DNA of 64,000 bases from Alloacidobacterium sp963823845 (GTDB lineage Bacteria > Acidobacteriota > Terriglobia > Terriglobales > Acidobacteriaceae), in the NCBI GenBank assembly GCA_963823845.1, contig CAWGND010000026.1:319847-383846 (forward strand). Direction: 5' to 3'. The translations under genes and the position numbers were made by a program. The notes under the pieces are model-generated. The model saw only the letters and a program-made list of their open reading frames with translations. It was not told the DNA's origin and made no database searches. This document shows, one piece after another, positions 8,297 to 17,122 of this stretch. The stretch's first letter is position 1, and each line of letters opens with the position of its first letter.

Positions 8297-11200
8297 CTAA
8301 CTGGCTTTCCTAAGGGGCACCTTTACCCGCCGTGGCGCGAACCGCTTATACTCAGCCCGCAGTGCCGCCTCGCTCACGGGCTTCTCATGCAGCAGCAACT
8401 CGGTAGCCTGCAGTTCCGGATTCGCATGGAACCACTGCTTCGTCTTGTCCTCATCGAGCAGGTTGAGAATGGCCAGCAGGGACATGCCCTGATGGTGCGC
8501 CATCCACTCGCGCACCAGCTGAGGGTCGCGCATTGACTGGGAGTAGTCGATCGCCTCGTAAAATCCATACGCGCCCACCCATCCATGTCCCGACATCCTC
8601 TTCAGGTTCCGGAGAGCCTCCGCAGCATCAATGCCCAGCGCGAGAAAAGTGGAGTAGGGCGAAACAACCGGCCCTGCAGTCGCGTCCCATTTCATCGCGA
8701 TCTGCGGAATGCCAAACGCCTGGTAGTGGTAATGTCCGTCCCCGGTCCGCGCCGCGTATCCGCACTCGGAGATGCCCCAGGGAATGCGGTGCTCGCGCGC
8801 AAATGCGCGTTGTACCTGGACTGTGGCCGCCAATGTGCGCGAAACTAGCGTATCCGGGTAGCTCTGCATCCACAAAGACGGCATGAGGTATTCAAACATC
8901 GTGCCCGTCCATGAGATCAGCACCGAGCGCCCGTATGCCATCGTATGCGTGCGTCCCATCTTGAACCAGACCTGTTGCGGAATGTCGCCCTTTGCAATCG
9001 CGACAAAAGCGGCGATGCGAGCCTCAGATGCCAGCAGATCATAGCAGGCAGGATGCACCTTCTTCGGCTCAATGTCGTAGCCGATCGAAAGCAACATACG
9101 GCCCTTCTGCAAAAGGAATGCGAAGTCCATGTCATCCGCCAGGCGGTATGCCTCGTCGGAAACTACGCGTAGGCTCTGCGCCAGGCTGTATAGTTTCTCC
9201 CTGGCCCGAGGCAGCATCGTGCGAAGCTGTTCACCCACGAAGACGTTTGCCTCATCTTCGCGTGTGGCCCACGCGCGTGACAACCGCGAATCAAGCTGGC
9301 CGGCAAACTCCGCTGCCCCTTCGAGGGAAGGAAACATTGTTTCTTCGCGCAGTCCAAGCTGCGGAATCTCCCGCAGGGCCTTGAATTCGGGCAGGAGCCA
9401 GGGCATATATTCGCGCAGTGTCGTCCCAAGTGCCGAGACACGCTGCCGCACCTCAGCGATCCACCATGCAGCTTCACCCTCGGCAGGGCCGGCATCAGTT
9501 AGCAACGAGTTCTCATTCTCGGTCAGCCAGGCGATCCATGTATCGAAGCCGGCATTCAAGTCAGGCGGTGCAAACGTGCCCTTATGCTTAAGTTCCGGAA
9601 TATGTAACTGTAACAGTTCCCAATAGGTTTCGAGCCCGTCAAAAAGGCGTTGCGAAATAAGCGGCTCGCGCAGCAGGAACAACGCGCCCATGCGTAACGT
9701 ATAGAGGGATGCCGCAAAGTTGCCGCTGTCAACCGATGAAACGGAAGCAGGTTTCAGTGGATCCAGCGTCTGCGTGTTGTACCAGTTGTAGAGGTGCCCA
9801 TGCGACTTTTCCAGACGCGCAATCGTTTCAAAACTCGCGTGCGTAAGTTCGGCGAATTCAGGAACCGTCAGAAAGCCAAACTCGCACGCAGCCTGCCGCG
9901 CATTCAGCAGAAGCCCCAGGTTTGTCGGCGAGACACGGGCAGCCTCGAACAGCTCTTCTTCTTCCACGTTGTCGGGAATCAGGTAGTTGTGCGCCTCTCC
10001 ACCGAATTGATAAAAGTAGCGCCAGATGCGCGCCGCGTGCTGTCGCAGAAAAGTATCTTCGTCAGGGGAAAGCTTCCGCCGCTGCTCGCGAGGAGCATGG
10101 TTGAGCCAAAGAATAATACTTCCGGAAAACCCCCACAACAACAACACGGGGGCCGCGACCACAAGCGACTTCGGGTCGAAGGCAAGGATGATGACAGCGA
10201 TAATAATGGTCGCTAACGGAATGATAGCCAGATAGCGGTCCACCGGTGTGGTTCGCCGCGAAGCGCTTTCGGCTTCCGCTGCTGTCTCCCACTCCAGCAA
10301 TCGCTGTCCGGTAATAAAGCGGCGCACAAGGGATCGGACAATCGCATCGATCGCAAGCATTGTATGGTGCGGTAGAAAAGTCAGATTCAGCAGCGTGATA
10401 AACGCTCCTTGCAGGAAGCCGGTAAAAGCTTCACGCATCGCGCCCTGCTGCTCGCTCGCCAACGCGCGTCCCATGGTGAAAATCAGCTGCACAAATGTCG
10501 GCAGAAACATCAGCAGCAGCGTGGCAATCGTCCAGTAGAGCGCGCCTCCAGGCAAACCCAGCCAGCCCGCGACAAGAAGGATCATCGTCAGCGGTTCCAC
10601 CAGAGACCGGCGCAGATTGTCGAAGATCTTCCAGCGTGAGATCGTCGGAATAGGATTGCGCACGTAGCGCCCCGACTCATCCGGCACGCGTCCGAGCAGC
10701 CACTGCACAATCTGCCAGTCGCCGCGCACCCAGCGATGCTTGCGGCGCGTATACGCGGAGTAGTGCGAGGGGTAATCATCGATCACCTCGACATCCGTCG
10801 CGAGTCCAACCCGCGCGTAAGCGCCTTCGATCAGGTCGTGACTGAGCAGGGAATTGCGCGGGAAGCGCCGGTCCAGCACCGCATGCAATGTCGCGACTTC
10901 ATAGATCCCCTTGCCGGTGAAAATGCCTTCGCCGTACAGGTCCTGGTACGTATCCGAAATAGCGCGAGTGTAGATATCGAAGCCCGTCTGTCCCGAGTAA
11001 ATGGAGGCCAGTCGTGATTGCGATGCCGATCGAACGCTGACCCCGACGCGTGGCTGCAGAATGCCGTATCCATCGGTGACAATGCGTTTCTCCGGATCGA
11101 TGATGGCCCGATTGAGCGGATGCGCCATCGCACCAATCATGGCATTGGCCGCACCGCGCGGCAATTGTGTATCGGAGTCGAGCGTAATGATGTACCGTAC

Positions 11201-12799
11201 GCGCTTCAGCACATCCAGGTTTCCCGCCTTGACTGGAAACGCATCGAAGTCCCCAACCAGCAGTTTGTTCAGGTCGAGCAGCTTGCCACGCTTTCGCTCC
11301 CACCCCATCCACACGCCCTGGCGCGCATTGAAGATGCGATGGCGGTGCAGCAGAAAGAACGTTCCGTTCTTTGCTGAGGCGTAGCGCGCATTCAGGTCTT
11401 TGATCAGTTGGAGAGCCAGGTCAACCAGCGTGTCAGTGTCTTTCTCGCGCGGACGCGTGATCGAATCCGGCAGGTCGGTAAGCAGAGCAAAATGAAGATT
11501 TGGATCGGGGTTCGCTAAAAAACGGATTTCAAGTTCCTGCACCAGCTCGCGGGTCTGCTTTTCATTGATAAGCAGCGTCGGCACAGCCACCATCGTCGTA
11601 TATTCCGGCGGAATGCGCTCGCTGAAGTCGAGTTTGGGCAGCGCGCGGGCTTTGAAAAGCGATGTGACAGTGTTGTTCACCAGGTCCACCGCTCCCTGCG
11701 TCACCGGCAACAGCATGAAGAGAAACGCCACCGTAAGGCCGCCGAAAATTGCGTAATTCGGAATGAGCGGCAGAAGAATCACAGCGATCAGCAGAACCGT
11801 GAGAATTTCAATCGAGCCGATATAAAAGTCATCCGCGTTGCGCTGTATCCCGATGCGCAGGCGATCGATAAGCTGCGGGCGATACGCGACGCGCCGCGCA
11901 AGATCGCTGAAGCCCTTATCCATCAGGTAGTAACCGATGTGCGTATGCCGCGTGCGCAATCGCTCGTCGGCGAACGGCTGCTGTTCGGCCTTTTGCGCCA
12001 TGTCGAGAGCAGCTGCAGCTACCTGCGACTCCGTGCCTTCGGAATAGCGGGCGATCTCCGCGACGCGCTTGCGATATTGTTCACGGCTGTCAAAGTCCAT
12101 CCGCGGGTAAGCTTTTGCCGGGTCTTGCTGCAGGATGGCTTCAAACGCAGCCATCTCTTCAATCAGAGATGCCCACGGTGCAAATCCAATGTCGCGCATG
12201 CTTTTGATGCGGGTGCGCAAGACTTCCGCTGACCCCGCCGCGGACGATTCAGGTGCATGGAGCCGCGCGTCGGCCTGTGTCAGAATCCACTCCAGAAGCA
12301 GAAATTTGAGCATGGTCGGTACAGCCCATAGCTCTTCCAGTTGCAGGGGATCGACCTGTTGTACTTCGTCAATGAAAGTATGAAAGGCATCCGGCGACCA
12401 TCTGGAGTCCGCCGCATCCAGGTAGGCTGAGGCCAGAGCTGCAGCACGCGATTCCTCTCCTTGGCTCGGCAACAGGACGCGCGGCAAACGCTCCACCTTG
12501 CGGCGTACCGAGAACGCCTCCAGCACAACCGCTCGCAACAGGCGAGGATTTTCACGAATTTCAAGCAGAGGATCTGGCCCTGAAGACGGATCAGCCTTGA
12601 GCCCTTCCAACTCGGCTGAAAGCATATCGAGCGCATCGCGCGCGGCTTCCACGCGCTGCACGAAGCCGCTCTTTCCTTTCGGTTGATGCGTTACATGCCA
12701 GCCGGTCACGGCTCCATGCGCGGCCACGCGCATCCGTTCCGCGGGAATTTGCGGTTCCTGCTCCGTTGTTTGTACGTCGATGGGCGCTTGATCTGTCAT
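8297..12799 (-). CDS. Cyclic beta-1,2-glucan synthase-like protein (GT84 + transglycosylase), lacking GH94 part
   Basis: A membrane protein of about 1500 residues homologous to the first two-thirds of NdvB/cyclic beta-1,2-glucan synthase. The order is: an N-terminal cytoplasmic region, transmembrane helices (FYIGSIEILTVLLIAVILLP), a GT84 glucosyltransferase block (TTMVAVPTLLINEKQ, then TLDSDTQLPRGAANAMIGAM), more membrane helices, and a C-terminal glucoamylase-like domain (GWVGAYGFYEAIDYSQ, MAHHQGMSLLAILNLL) known in this family as the cyclising transglycosylase. The C-terminal GH94 phosphorylase of about 1000 residues, which trims chain length, is absent; the protein ends at the domain junction. 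The ATG at 12799 is chosen because a longer frame would overlap the upstream ABC gene. It begins 17 bp after that gene, so the two form an operon. Confidence 0.85.
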   Translation of the reverse strand: MTDQAPIDVQTTEQEPQIPAERMRVAAHGAVTGWHVTHQPKGKSGFVQRVEAARDALDMLSAELEGLKADPSSGPDPLLEIRENPRLLRAVVLEAFSVRRKVERLPRVLLPSQGEESRAAALASAYLDAADSRWSPDAFHTFIDEVQQVDPLQLEELWAVPTMLKFLLLEWILTQADARLHAPESSAAGSAEVLRTRIKSMRDIGFAPWASLIEEMAAFEAILQQDPAKAYPRMDFDSREQYRKRVAEIARYSEGTESQVAAAALDMAQKAEQQPFADERLRTRHTHIGYYLMDKGFSDLARRVAYRPQLIDRLRIGIQRNADDFYIGSIEILTVLLIAVILLPLIPNYAIFGGLTVAFLFMLLPVTQGAVDLVNNTVTSLFKARALPKLDFSERIPPEYTTMVAVPTLLINEKQTRELVQELEIRFLANPDPNLHFALLTDLPDSITRPREKDTDTLVDLALQLIKDLNARYASAKNGTFFLLHRHRIFNARQGVWMGWERKRGKLLDLNKLLVGDFDAFPVKAGNLDVLKRVRYIITLDSDTQLPRGAANAMIGAMAHPLNRAIIDPEKRIVTDGYGILQPRVGVSVRSASQSRLASIYSGQTGFDIYTRAISDTYQDLYGEGIFTGKGIYEVATLHAVLDRRFPRNSLLSHDLIEGAYARVGLATDVEVIDDYPSHYSAYTRRKHRWVRGDWQIVQWLLGRVPDESGRYVRNPIPTISRWKIFDNLRRSLVEPLTMILLVAGWLGLPGGALYWTIATLLLMFLPTFVQLIFTMGRALASEQQGAMREAFTGFLQGAFITLLNLTFLPHHTMLAIDAIVRSLVRRFITGQRLLEWETAAEAESASRRTTPVDRYLAIIPLATIIIAVIILAFDPKSLVVAAPVLLLWGFSGSIILWLNHAPREQRRKLSPDEDTFLRQHAARIWRYFYQFGGEAHNYLIPDNVEEEELFEAARVSPTNLGLLLNARQAACEFGFLTVPEFAELTHASFETIARLEKSHGHLYNWYNTQTLDPLKPASVSSVDSGNFAASLYTLRMGALFLLREPLISQRLFDGLETYWELLQLHIPELKHKGTFAPPDLNAGFDTWIAWLTENENSLLTDAGPAEGEAAWWIAEVRQRVSALGTTLREYMPWLLPEFKALREIPQLGLREETMFPSLEGAAEFAGQLDSRLSRAWATREDEANVFVGEQLRTMLPRAREKLYSLAQSLRVVSDEAYRLADDMDFAFLLQKGRMLLSIGYDIEPKKVHPACYDLLASEARIAAFVAIAKGDIPQQVWFKMGRTHTMAYGRSVLISWTGTMFEYLMPSLWMQSYPDTLVSRTLAATVQVQRAFAREHRIPWGISECGYAARTGDGHYHYQAFGIPQIAMKWDATAGPVVSPYSTFLALGIDAAEALRNLKRMSGHGWVGAYGFYEAIDYSQSMRDPQLVREWMAHHQGMSLLAILNLLDEDKTKQWFHANPELQATELLLHEKPVSEAALRAEYKRFAPRRVKVPLRKAS

Positions 12800-12815
12800 G
12801 AATCTTCTTTTCTCT

Positions 12816-14639
12816 CTATCGGTAGCTGGCAGCCTGCATCTCAAACATCTCTGCATAGCGCCCACCCAGCGCGATAAGTTGCTGGTGGCTTCCTTCTTCA
12901 ACCAGCCTTCCGCCTTCCAGCACGACAATGCGGTCTGCCATCCGCACCGTCGAGAAGCGATGCGAGATCAACAGCGCCATCTTGCCTTCCGTCAACTCCG
13001 CAAAACGCTCAAAGACCTCAAGCTCACTCTTCGCGTCGAGCGCCGCTGTTGGCTCATCGAGAATCAGCAGCTGCGCATCGCGCAGGTAGGCGCGCGCCAG
13101 TGCGATCTTCTGCCACTCGCCTCCCGAAAGATCGACGCCGCCTTCAAACCGGCGCCCTAATACCTGGTCATAGCCATGCTGCAGCTTGGCCACCACGCCC
13201 GCCGCAAGGCTCTTCTGCGCAGCGTTCTCGATTTCCGCTTGTGTGTGCGGAATCTCGACGCGCCCGATCGAGATGTTCTCCCGCGCCGTCATCTCGTAAC
13301 GCATAAAGTCCTGAAAGATGACGCCGATCTCTTTGTGAAGGTCTTCAAGCGAGTACTCCCGCAGGTCCACGCCATCGAGAAGAATTTCACCCTCGGTCGG
13401 ATCGTAAAGCCGGGTAATGAGTTTGACGACCGTCGTCTTACCCTGCCCGTTTTCGCCAATCAGGGCGATGCGCTCACCAGGCCGCAGCGCAAAATTGAAG
13501 TTCTTCAGCACCTTCCGCTCAGTCCCCGGATACGCGAACGAAACATTGCGGAATTCGAACCCTCGCCGCACCGGACGGGGCGCAGGAAGCGCATTTTGCT
13601 TCGACTGCACCATCGGTTTCATCTCGAAGAAAGCAATCAGGTCAGTCAGGAACAGCGCCTGGTCCGCAATGCCGGACGCAGTCGAGAAGACCTGCTGCAG
13701 GTTCGAGCTGGCCTGCACGATCGAGTTGGTGATGAAGTAAAACGTCCCGATATTGTAGGCGCCATGCACCGCCCGCCAGATCACGTAAGCATACGAGCCG
13801 TAATACCCCAGTGTGCCTAGAATTCCGAGCAGCCCGCCGCCGACCAGTTTCTTGCGCGACAGCGCAACGTTTTCCTTATAGATTTGCTCCGAAAGCCCGG
13901 CAAAGCGGTTTGTCAGATACTCATTCAGATTAAAAAGCTTCAGCTCTTTGGCAGCTTCCTTGCTGCCGCCCACCTGGCGCAGGTAGTCCATCAGCCGTTT
14001 TGCCGGAGTCTGGTGGAAATTCTTCGCGTATCCCAGAAACGCAAAGTGTGTCTCGCCGAGAAACGAGGGAATGATGCCGAGCGCGAGCAACACCATCAGC
14101 CAGGGTGAGTAGTAAAGCAAAGTCCCGGTGAAAACCAGGGTTGTGATGATCTGCTGGAAGAGCCGGCCCATCTGCTGAATCAGGACCAGCCGATCGGTGG
14201 CCTGAACCCGGGCGCGCTCCAGCCTGTCATAGTAGACAGGATCCTCATAAGTCGTCAGGTCGAGCTGGGCCGCCTGCCGCATGACCTCGATGCTCACGTG
14301 ATGGGTGTATCGGTCCGCAAGCAGGGAATCGAAATAATCGATGGTCCGGGTCAGAATCCCCGTCAGAACAGCGAGTCCGACTTCAAGCCCGACAATCCAC
14401 CAGAAGCGAGCAGGGAGGGCCTGATGCTGCAGTACGTGCTGCACCCCGTTGATGATCCAGGCGGCTACCCTGGCAATGGCCCACGGCATGAGCGCGACAA
14501 AGACGCGCAGAACCAGTCCCCACGCCACCACCCGCGGCCCCGACTCCCAAAGAATCTTCAGGACTGGCGGAACATTTTTCAGCGCACGAATGCGGTCTCC
14601 CCACGCATTCTGCGGGCTTTGGGTATGGTTTTGGTTCAT
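12816..14639 (-). CDS. ABC transporter, fused permease/ATPase; probable glucan exporter
   Basis: A 607-residue half-transporter. A six-helix membrane domain (for example VFVALMPWAIARVAAWIING, TTLVFTGTLLYYSPWLMVLL) is followed by an ATPase domain with Walker A GENGQGKTT, Q-loop region GVIFQDF, signature LSGGEWQK, Walker B LLILDEPTAALD and an H-loop SHRFS. It would act as a homodimer in the inner membrane. Its position 17 bp upstream of the glucan synthase, like the ndvA/ndvB pairing in rhizobia, suggests it exports the glucan. Sequence alone does not set the substrate; a multidrug or lipid exporter is the alternative. Confidence 0.88.
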   Translation of the reverse strand: MNQNHTQSPQNAWGDRIRALKNVPPVLKILWESGPRVVAWGLVLRVFVALMPWAIARVAAWIINGVQHVLQHQALPARFWWIVGLEVGLAVLTGILTRTIDYFDSLLADRYTHHVSIEVMRQAAQLDLTTYEDPVYYDRLERARVQATDRLVLIQQMGRLFQQIITTLVFTGTLLYYSPWLMVLLALGIIPSFLGETHFAFLGYAKNFHQTPAKRLMDYLRQVGGSKEAAKELKLFNLNEYLTNRFAGLSEQIYKENVALSRKKLVGGGLLGILGTLGYYGSYAYVIWRAVHGAYNIGTFYFITNSIVQASSNLQQVFSTASGIADQALFLTDLIAFFEMKPMVQSKQNALPAPRPVRRGFEFRNVSFAYPGTERKVLKNFNFALRPGERIALIGENGQGKTTVVKLITRLYDPTEGEILLDGVDLREYSLEDLHKEIGVIFQDFMRYEMTARENISIGRVEIPHTQAEIENAAQKSLAAGVVAKLQHGYDQVLGRRFEGGVDLSGGEWQKIALARAYLRDAQLLILDEPTAALDAKSELEVFERFAELTEGKMALLISHRFSTVRMADRIVVLEGGRLVEEGSHQQLIALGGRYAEMFEMQAASYR

Positions 14640-15022
14640 GGGTCAGGCACTCAGCCTCATCCGCCCTCCAGGCATCCGCAGGCATGCCCAACGGTCTGAG
14701 GAGAAGTCTGATTGTGAGATGCAAACCCCTGTACTCGTGTTGTTTAGGGAAACCCCGGGAGCCTGCCCGCACCATCCTCCGCGTCTCGCCACCACGGGTT
14801 TTCGCGGCTTATTCATGGGAAATTCGTCTGATTTTAACAATTGACTGGGAATCTAGAGCAGGACAAGCGACATACCCCCAACACTGAAGACACTCGGTTC
14901 GCCGTTCCAGGGCAAAGCGATACGTGTGTCCGTAGATTTGGGGACGGTCTTTGCATCGTCCGGCAAGTTAACCCCTTGGCAGTCAATAGATAAAGAAACC
15001 CCGTTTGTTAAAGAGAGGTCAA
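14640..15022. promoter_or_regulatory. Divergent intergenic region with candidate sigma-54 promoter (14940-14955, +)
   Basis: This 383-bp gap separates the leftward ABC/glucan operon from the rightward porin gene. GGGGACGGTCTTTGCA at 14940-14955 matches the -24/-12 pattern (GG, ten bases, GC), with TTGCA intact at the -12 end. Transcription would start near 14966, about 57 nt before the porin ATG. AAGAGAGG at 15011-15018 is its Shine-Dalgarno. The rest of the gap is without recognisable content. Confidence 0.45.
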
Positions 15023-16891
15023 ATGAATACGAATTTGAAAGCGCTGGCGGGACTTGTGCTGGCATCGGCACTAGTTGCCGGGCACGCGCAAACCGCCACC
15101 ACCCCGACGGTGCACGCGGCCAAAAAGAAAGCCGCTCCCGCCAAGCCTTCGGTGGAGTCGCAGATTGAAGAGCTTCGCGAGCAAATGAATTCCCAGAACT
15201 CCCAGATCCAATCGCTGAAACAGCAACTTTCCGACCGCGATACGCAACTGCAGCAGGCCCAGCAGGCTGCCTCGCAGGCACAGGCAGCAGCAGCCCAGGC
15301 GCAACAGGCAGCCCAGGCGCAGCAGGCCGCAATTGGCGAGAACACGCAGGCCGTCGCCAGCTTGCAGGGATCAGTCACCGACCTGAAGTCCAACACCCAG
15401 TCCATCGTGGCCACAGTGCAGGACCAGCAGGCGCAGGTGAAGAAGCAGATCGAAAATCCTGACGCCCTTCACTTCAAGGGCATCACGCTCTCGCCAACAG
15501 GCAGCTTCATTGAAGCCGCGACCGTCTGGCACAATCGTGCTCTGGCCGCTGACATCAACACGCCTTTCAACAATATTCCCTACGCGGGTGCGGACAACGC
15601 CAACACGACCGACTTCTACGGTTCTGGCCGTCAGTCGCGTGCGGCGATGCTGGCAGAAGGCAAACTCACCGACTGGACGCTCCGTGGCTACTACGAAGCT
15701 GACTGGCTCGGCACCGGCGTTACCTCCAACAACAACGAGAGCAACAGCTACGTCCTGCGTCAGCGCCAGCTCTGGGCGCAGGCCGAATCGACGAACGGGT
15801 TCATCTTCACCGCCGGTCAGCAGTGGTCTCTGGCCACCCAGAACCGTCAGGGCATAATCAACCGTACCGAACTGCTGCCCCAGACCATCGACGCGGCATA
15901 TAACATCGGCTTCGTATGGGAACGCCAGTATGGCGCTCGCGTTGTGAAGAGCTTTATGAACAAGCAGCTCTGGGCTGGCTTCTCGGTCGAAAACGCGCAG
16001 ACGCTCACCCCAAGCTGCGCGGCTACCGGGACTACAAATTCCGGCGCGGCGCTTGCCTGCCCGACGAATTATCTGATCGGAGCCACTGGCACCAACGGTG
16101 GTCTCTACAACGGCGCAGGTCAGCCGGGCGCAACTTCCTCGGCTCCGGTTACGACTTATTCTTACAACATCGCTCCCGACCTGATCGCCAAGATCGTGTA
16201 TGAGAAGCCGGGCTTCGGGCACTATGAGCTGTTTGGCATTGCCAGCTTCTTCCGCAATCGTGTCTATCCGAATGCCACTTCCACGACGGTTCCGACCGGA
16301 ACAGGTGCATACAATGACGCGATGGTAGGCGGCGGCATCGGTGGCAGCTTCTACATCCCGGCCACCAAGTACTTCGACCTCGGTCTCAGCGGGCTGTGGG
16401 GCGACGGTACGAACCGCTATGGGGATGCCCAGCTGCCTTCCGCGACCATCCGTCCCAGTGGCCAGCTTGCCCTGCTGCATGGCTACTCGGTTCTCGGCAC
16501 GGCAGTCATGCACGCTTCACCCCGCTTGGACGTTTACTTCAACGCCGGCACCGACGGCAGTTTCCGCGACTACTTTGCCGATCAGAAAGGCGTGATTGGA
16601 TATGGCCTGTATGGCACCAACGACAAGGGTTGTGGCATCGAGTTGGCGCCAGGTACGACTCCGCAAGTTGGTTATCAGCCGACGGCTCCAGGCAACTGCG
16701 GCAGCCCGACAAAGGATTTCCAGGAGTACACACTGGGCTACTGGTATGACTTTTATCGTGGACCAAAAGGCCGCTTCCGTCAGGGCATTCAGTACAGCTA
16801 CATTGGGCGCTATGGCTGGTCCGGTTTGGGTGGAACTCCGAAGGGCAACGAGAACGAGCTATACACTTCGTTCCGTTACTACCTGCCGTAA
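15023..16891 (+). CDS. Outer-membrane porin with coiled-coil N-terminus (DcaP-like)
   Basis: A 622-residue protein with a signal peptide (MNTNLKALAGLVLASALVAG), then a Lys/Ala stretch and a coiled coil from about residue 45 to 140 rich in Gln/Ala (heptads such as QSLKQQLSDRDTQLQQ). After this comes a long beta-barrel with many aromatic and Gly residues, ending NELYTSFRYYLP, whose last strand has the aromatic end typical of Bam substrates. The layout matches DcaP-type trimeric porins of Proteobacteria and related acidobacterial porins, where the helix bundle extends into the periplasm. The solute is unknown. The gene stands alone, with a candidate sigma-54 promoter ahead and a strong terminator behind. 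Confidence 0.82.
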   Translation: MNTNLKALAGLVLASALVAGHAQTATTPTVHAAKKKAAPAKPSVESQIEELREQMNSQNSQIQSLKQQLSDRDTQLQQAQQAASQAQAAAAQAQQAAQAQQAAIGENTQAVASLQGSVTDLKSNTQSIVATVQDQQAQVKKQIENPDALHFKGITLSPTGSFIEAATVWHNRALAADINTPFNNIPYAGADNANTTDFYGSGRQSRAAMLAEGKLTDWTLRGYYEADWLGTGVTSNNNESNSYVLRQRQLWAQAESTNGFIFTAGQQWSLATQNRQGIINRTELLPQTIDAAYNIGFVWERQYGARVVKSFMNKQLWAGFSVENAQTLTPSCAATGTTNSGAALACPTNYLIGATGTNGGLYNGAGQPGATSSAPVTTYSYNIAPDLIAKIVYEKPGFGHYELFGIASFFRNRVYPNATSTTVPTGTGAYNDAMVGGGIGGSFYIPATKYFDLGLSGLWGDGTNRYGDAQLPSATIRPSGQLALLHGYSVLGTAVMHASPRLDVYFNAGTDGSFRDYFADQKGVIGYGLYGTNDKGCGIELAPGTTPQVGYQPTAPGNCGSPTKDFQEYTLGYWYDFYRGPKGRFRQGIQYSYIGRYGWSGLGGTPKGNENELYTSFRYYLP

Positions 16892-16911
16892 GCAAACGTT
16901 CGACGACACGA

Positions 16912-16940
16912 GAAGGGCATCCGAAAAACGGATGCCCTTC
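16912..16940 (+). terminator. Rho-independent-type terminator of the porin gene
   Basis: A perfect 12-bp stem (GAAGGGCATCCG / CGGATGCCCTTC) with an AAAAA loop lies 21 bp after the porin stop, followed by TTCATT. The downstream T tract is weak, but the stem is strong. Confidence 0.75.
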
Positions 16941-16958
16941 TTCATTCAGTAGAAAAAA

Positions 16959-16987
16959 GCGCCGCAGCGGAAGAGCCGCTGCGGCGC
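16959..16987. terminator. Second GC-rich hairpin between porin and L,D-transpeptidase
   Basis: A perfect 12-bp stem GCGCCGCAGCGG / CCGCTGCGGCGC with loop AAGAG. Six A residues precede it at 16953-16958, giving a T tract on the minus strand, so it may stop leftward transcription, complementing the terminator just before it. Confidence 0.55.
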
Positions 16988-17122
16988 GTTAATACAACAC
17001 AACGCAAGATCATACCCCTGCAATCTGCTCCTGACCAGCCGCCGGCGACATTCTTTCGCTGCCGCTAGGTTTGCACCGCCGAATTTTCAGGACACTCATT
17101 CGATTGAATGGTTTAATTGGCC

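Noticed and set aside
12800..12928. Longer N-terminus for the glucan synthase
   Set aside because: It would overlap the end of the ABC transporter, and the extra residues are not family-like; the ATG at 12799 has a purine-rich ribosome site.
15371..16513. A 380-codon open frame on the minus strand
   Set aside because: It lies wholly antisense to the porin gene, has no domain-like content and arises from the GC-rich codon pattern of the real gene.
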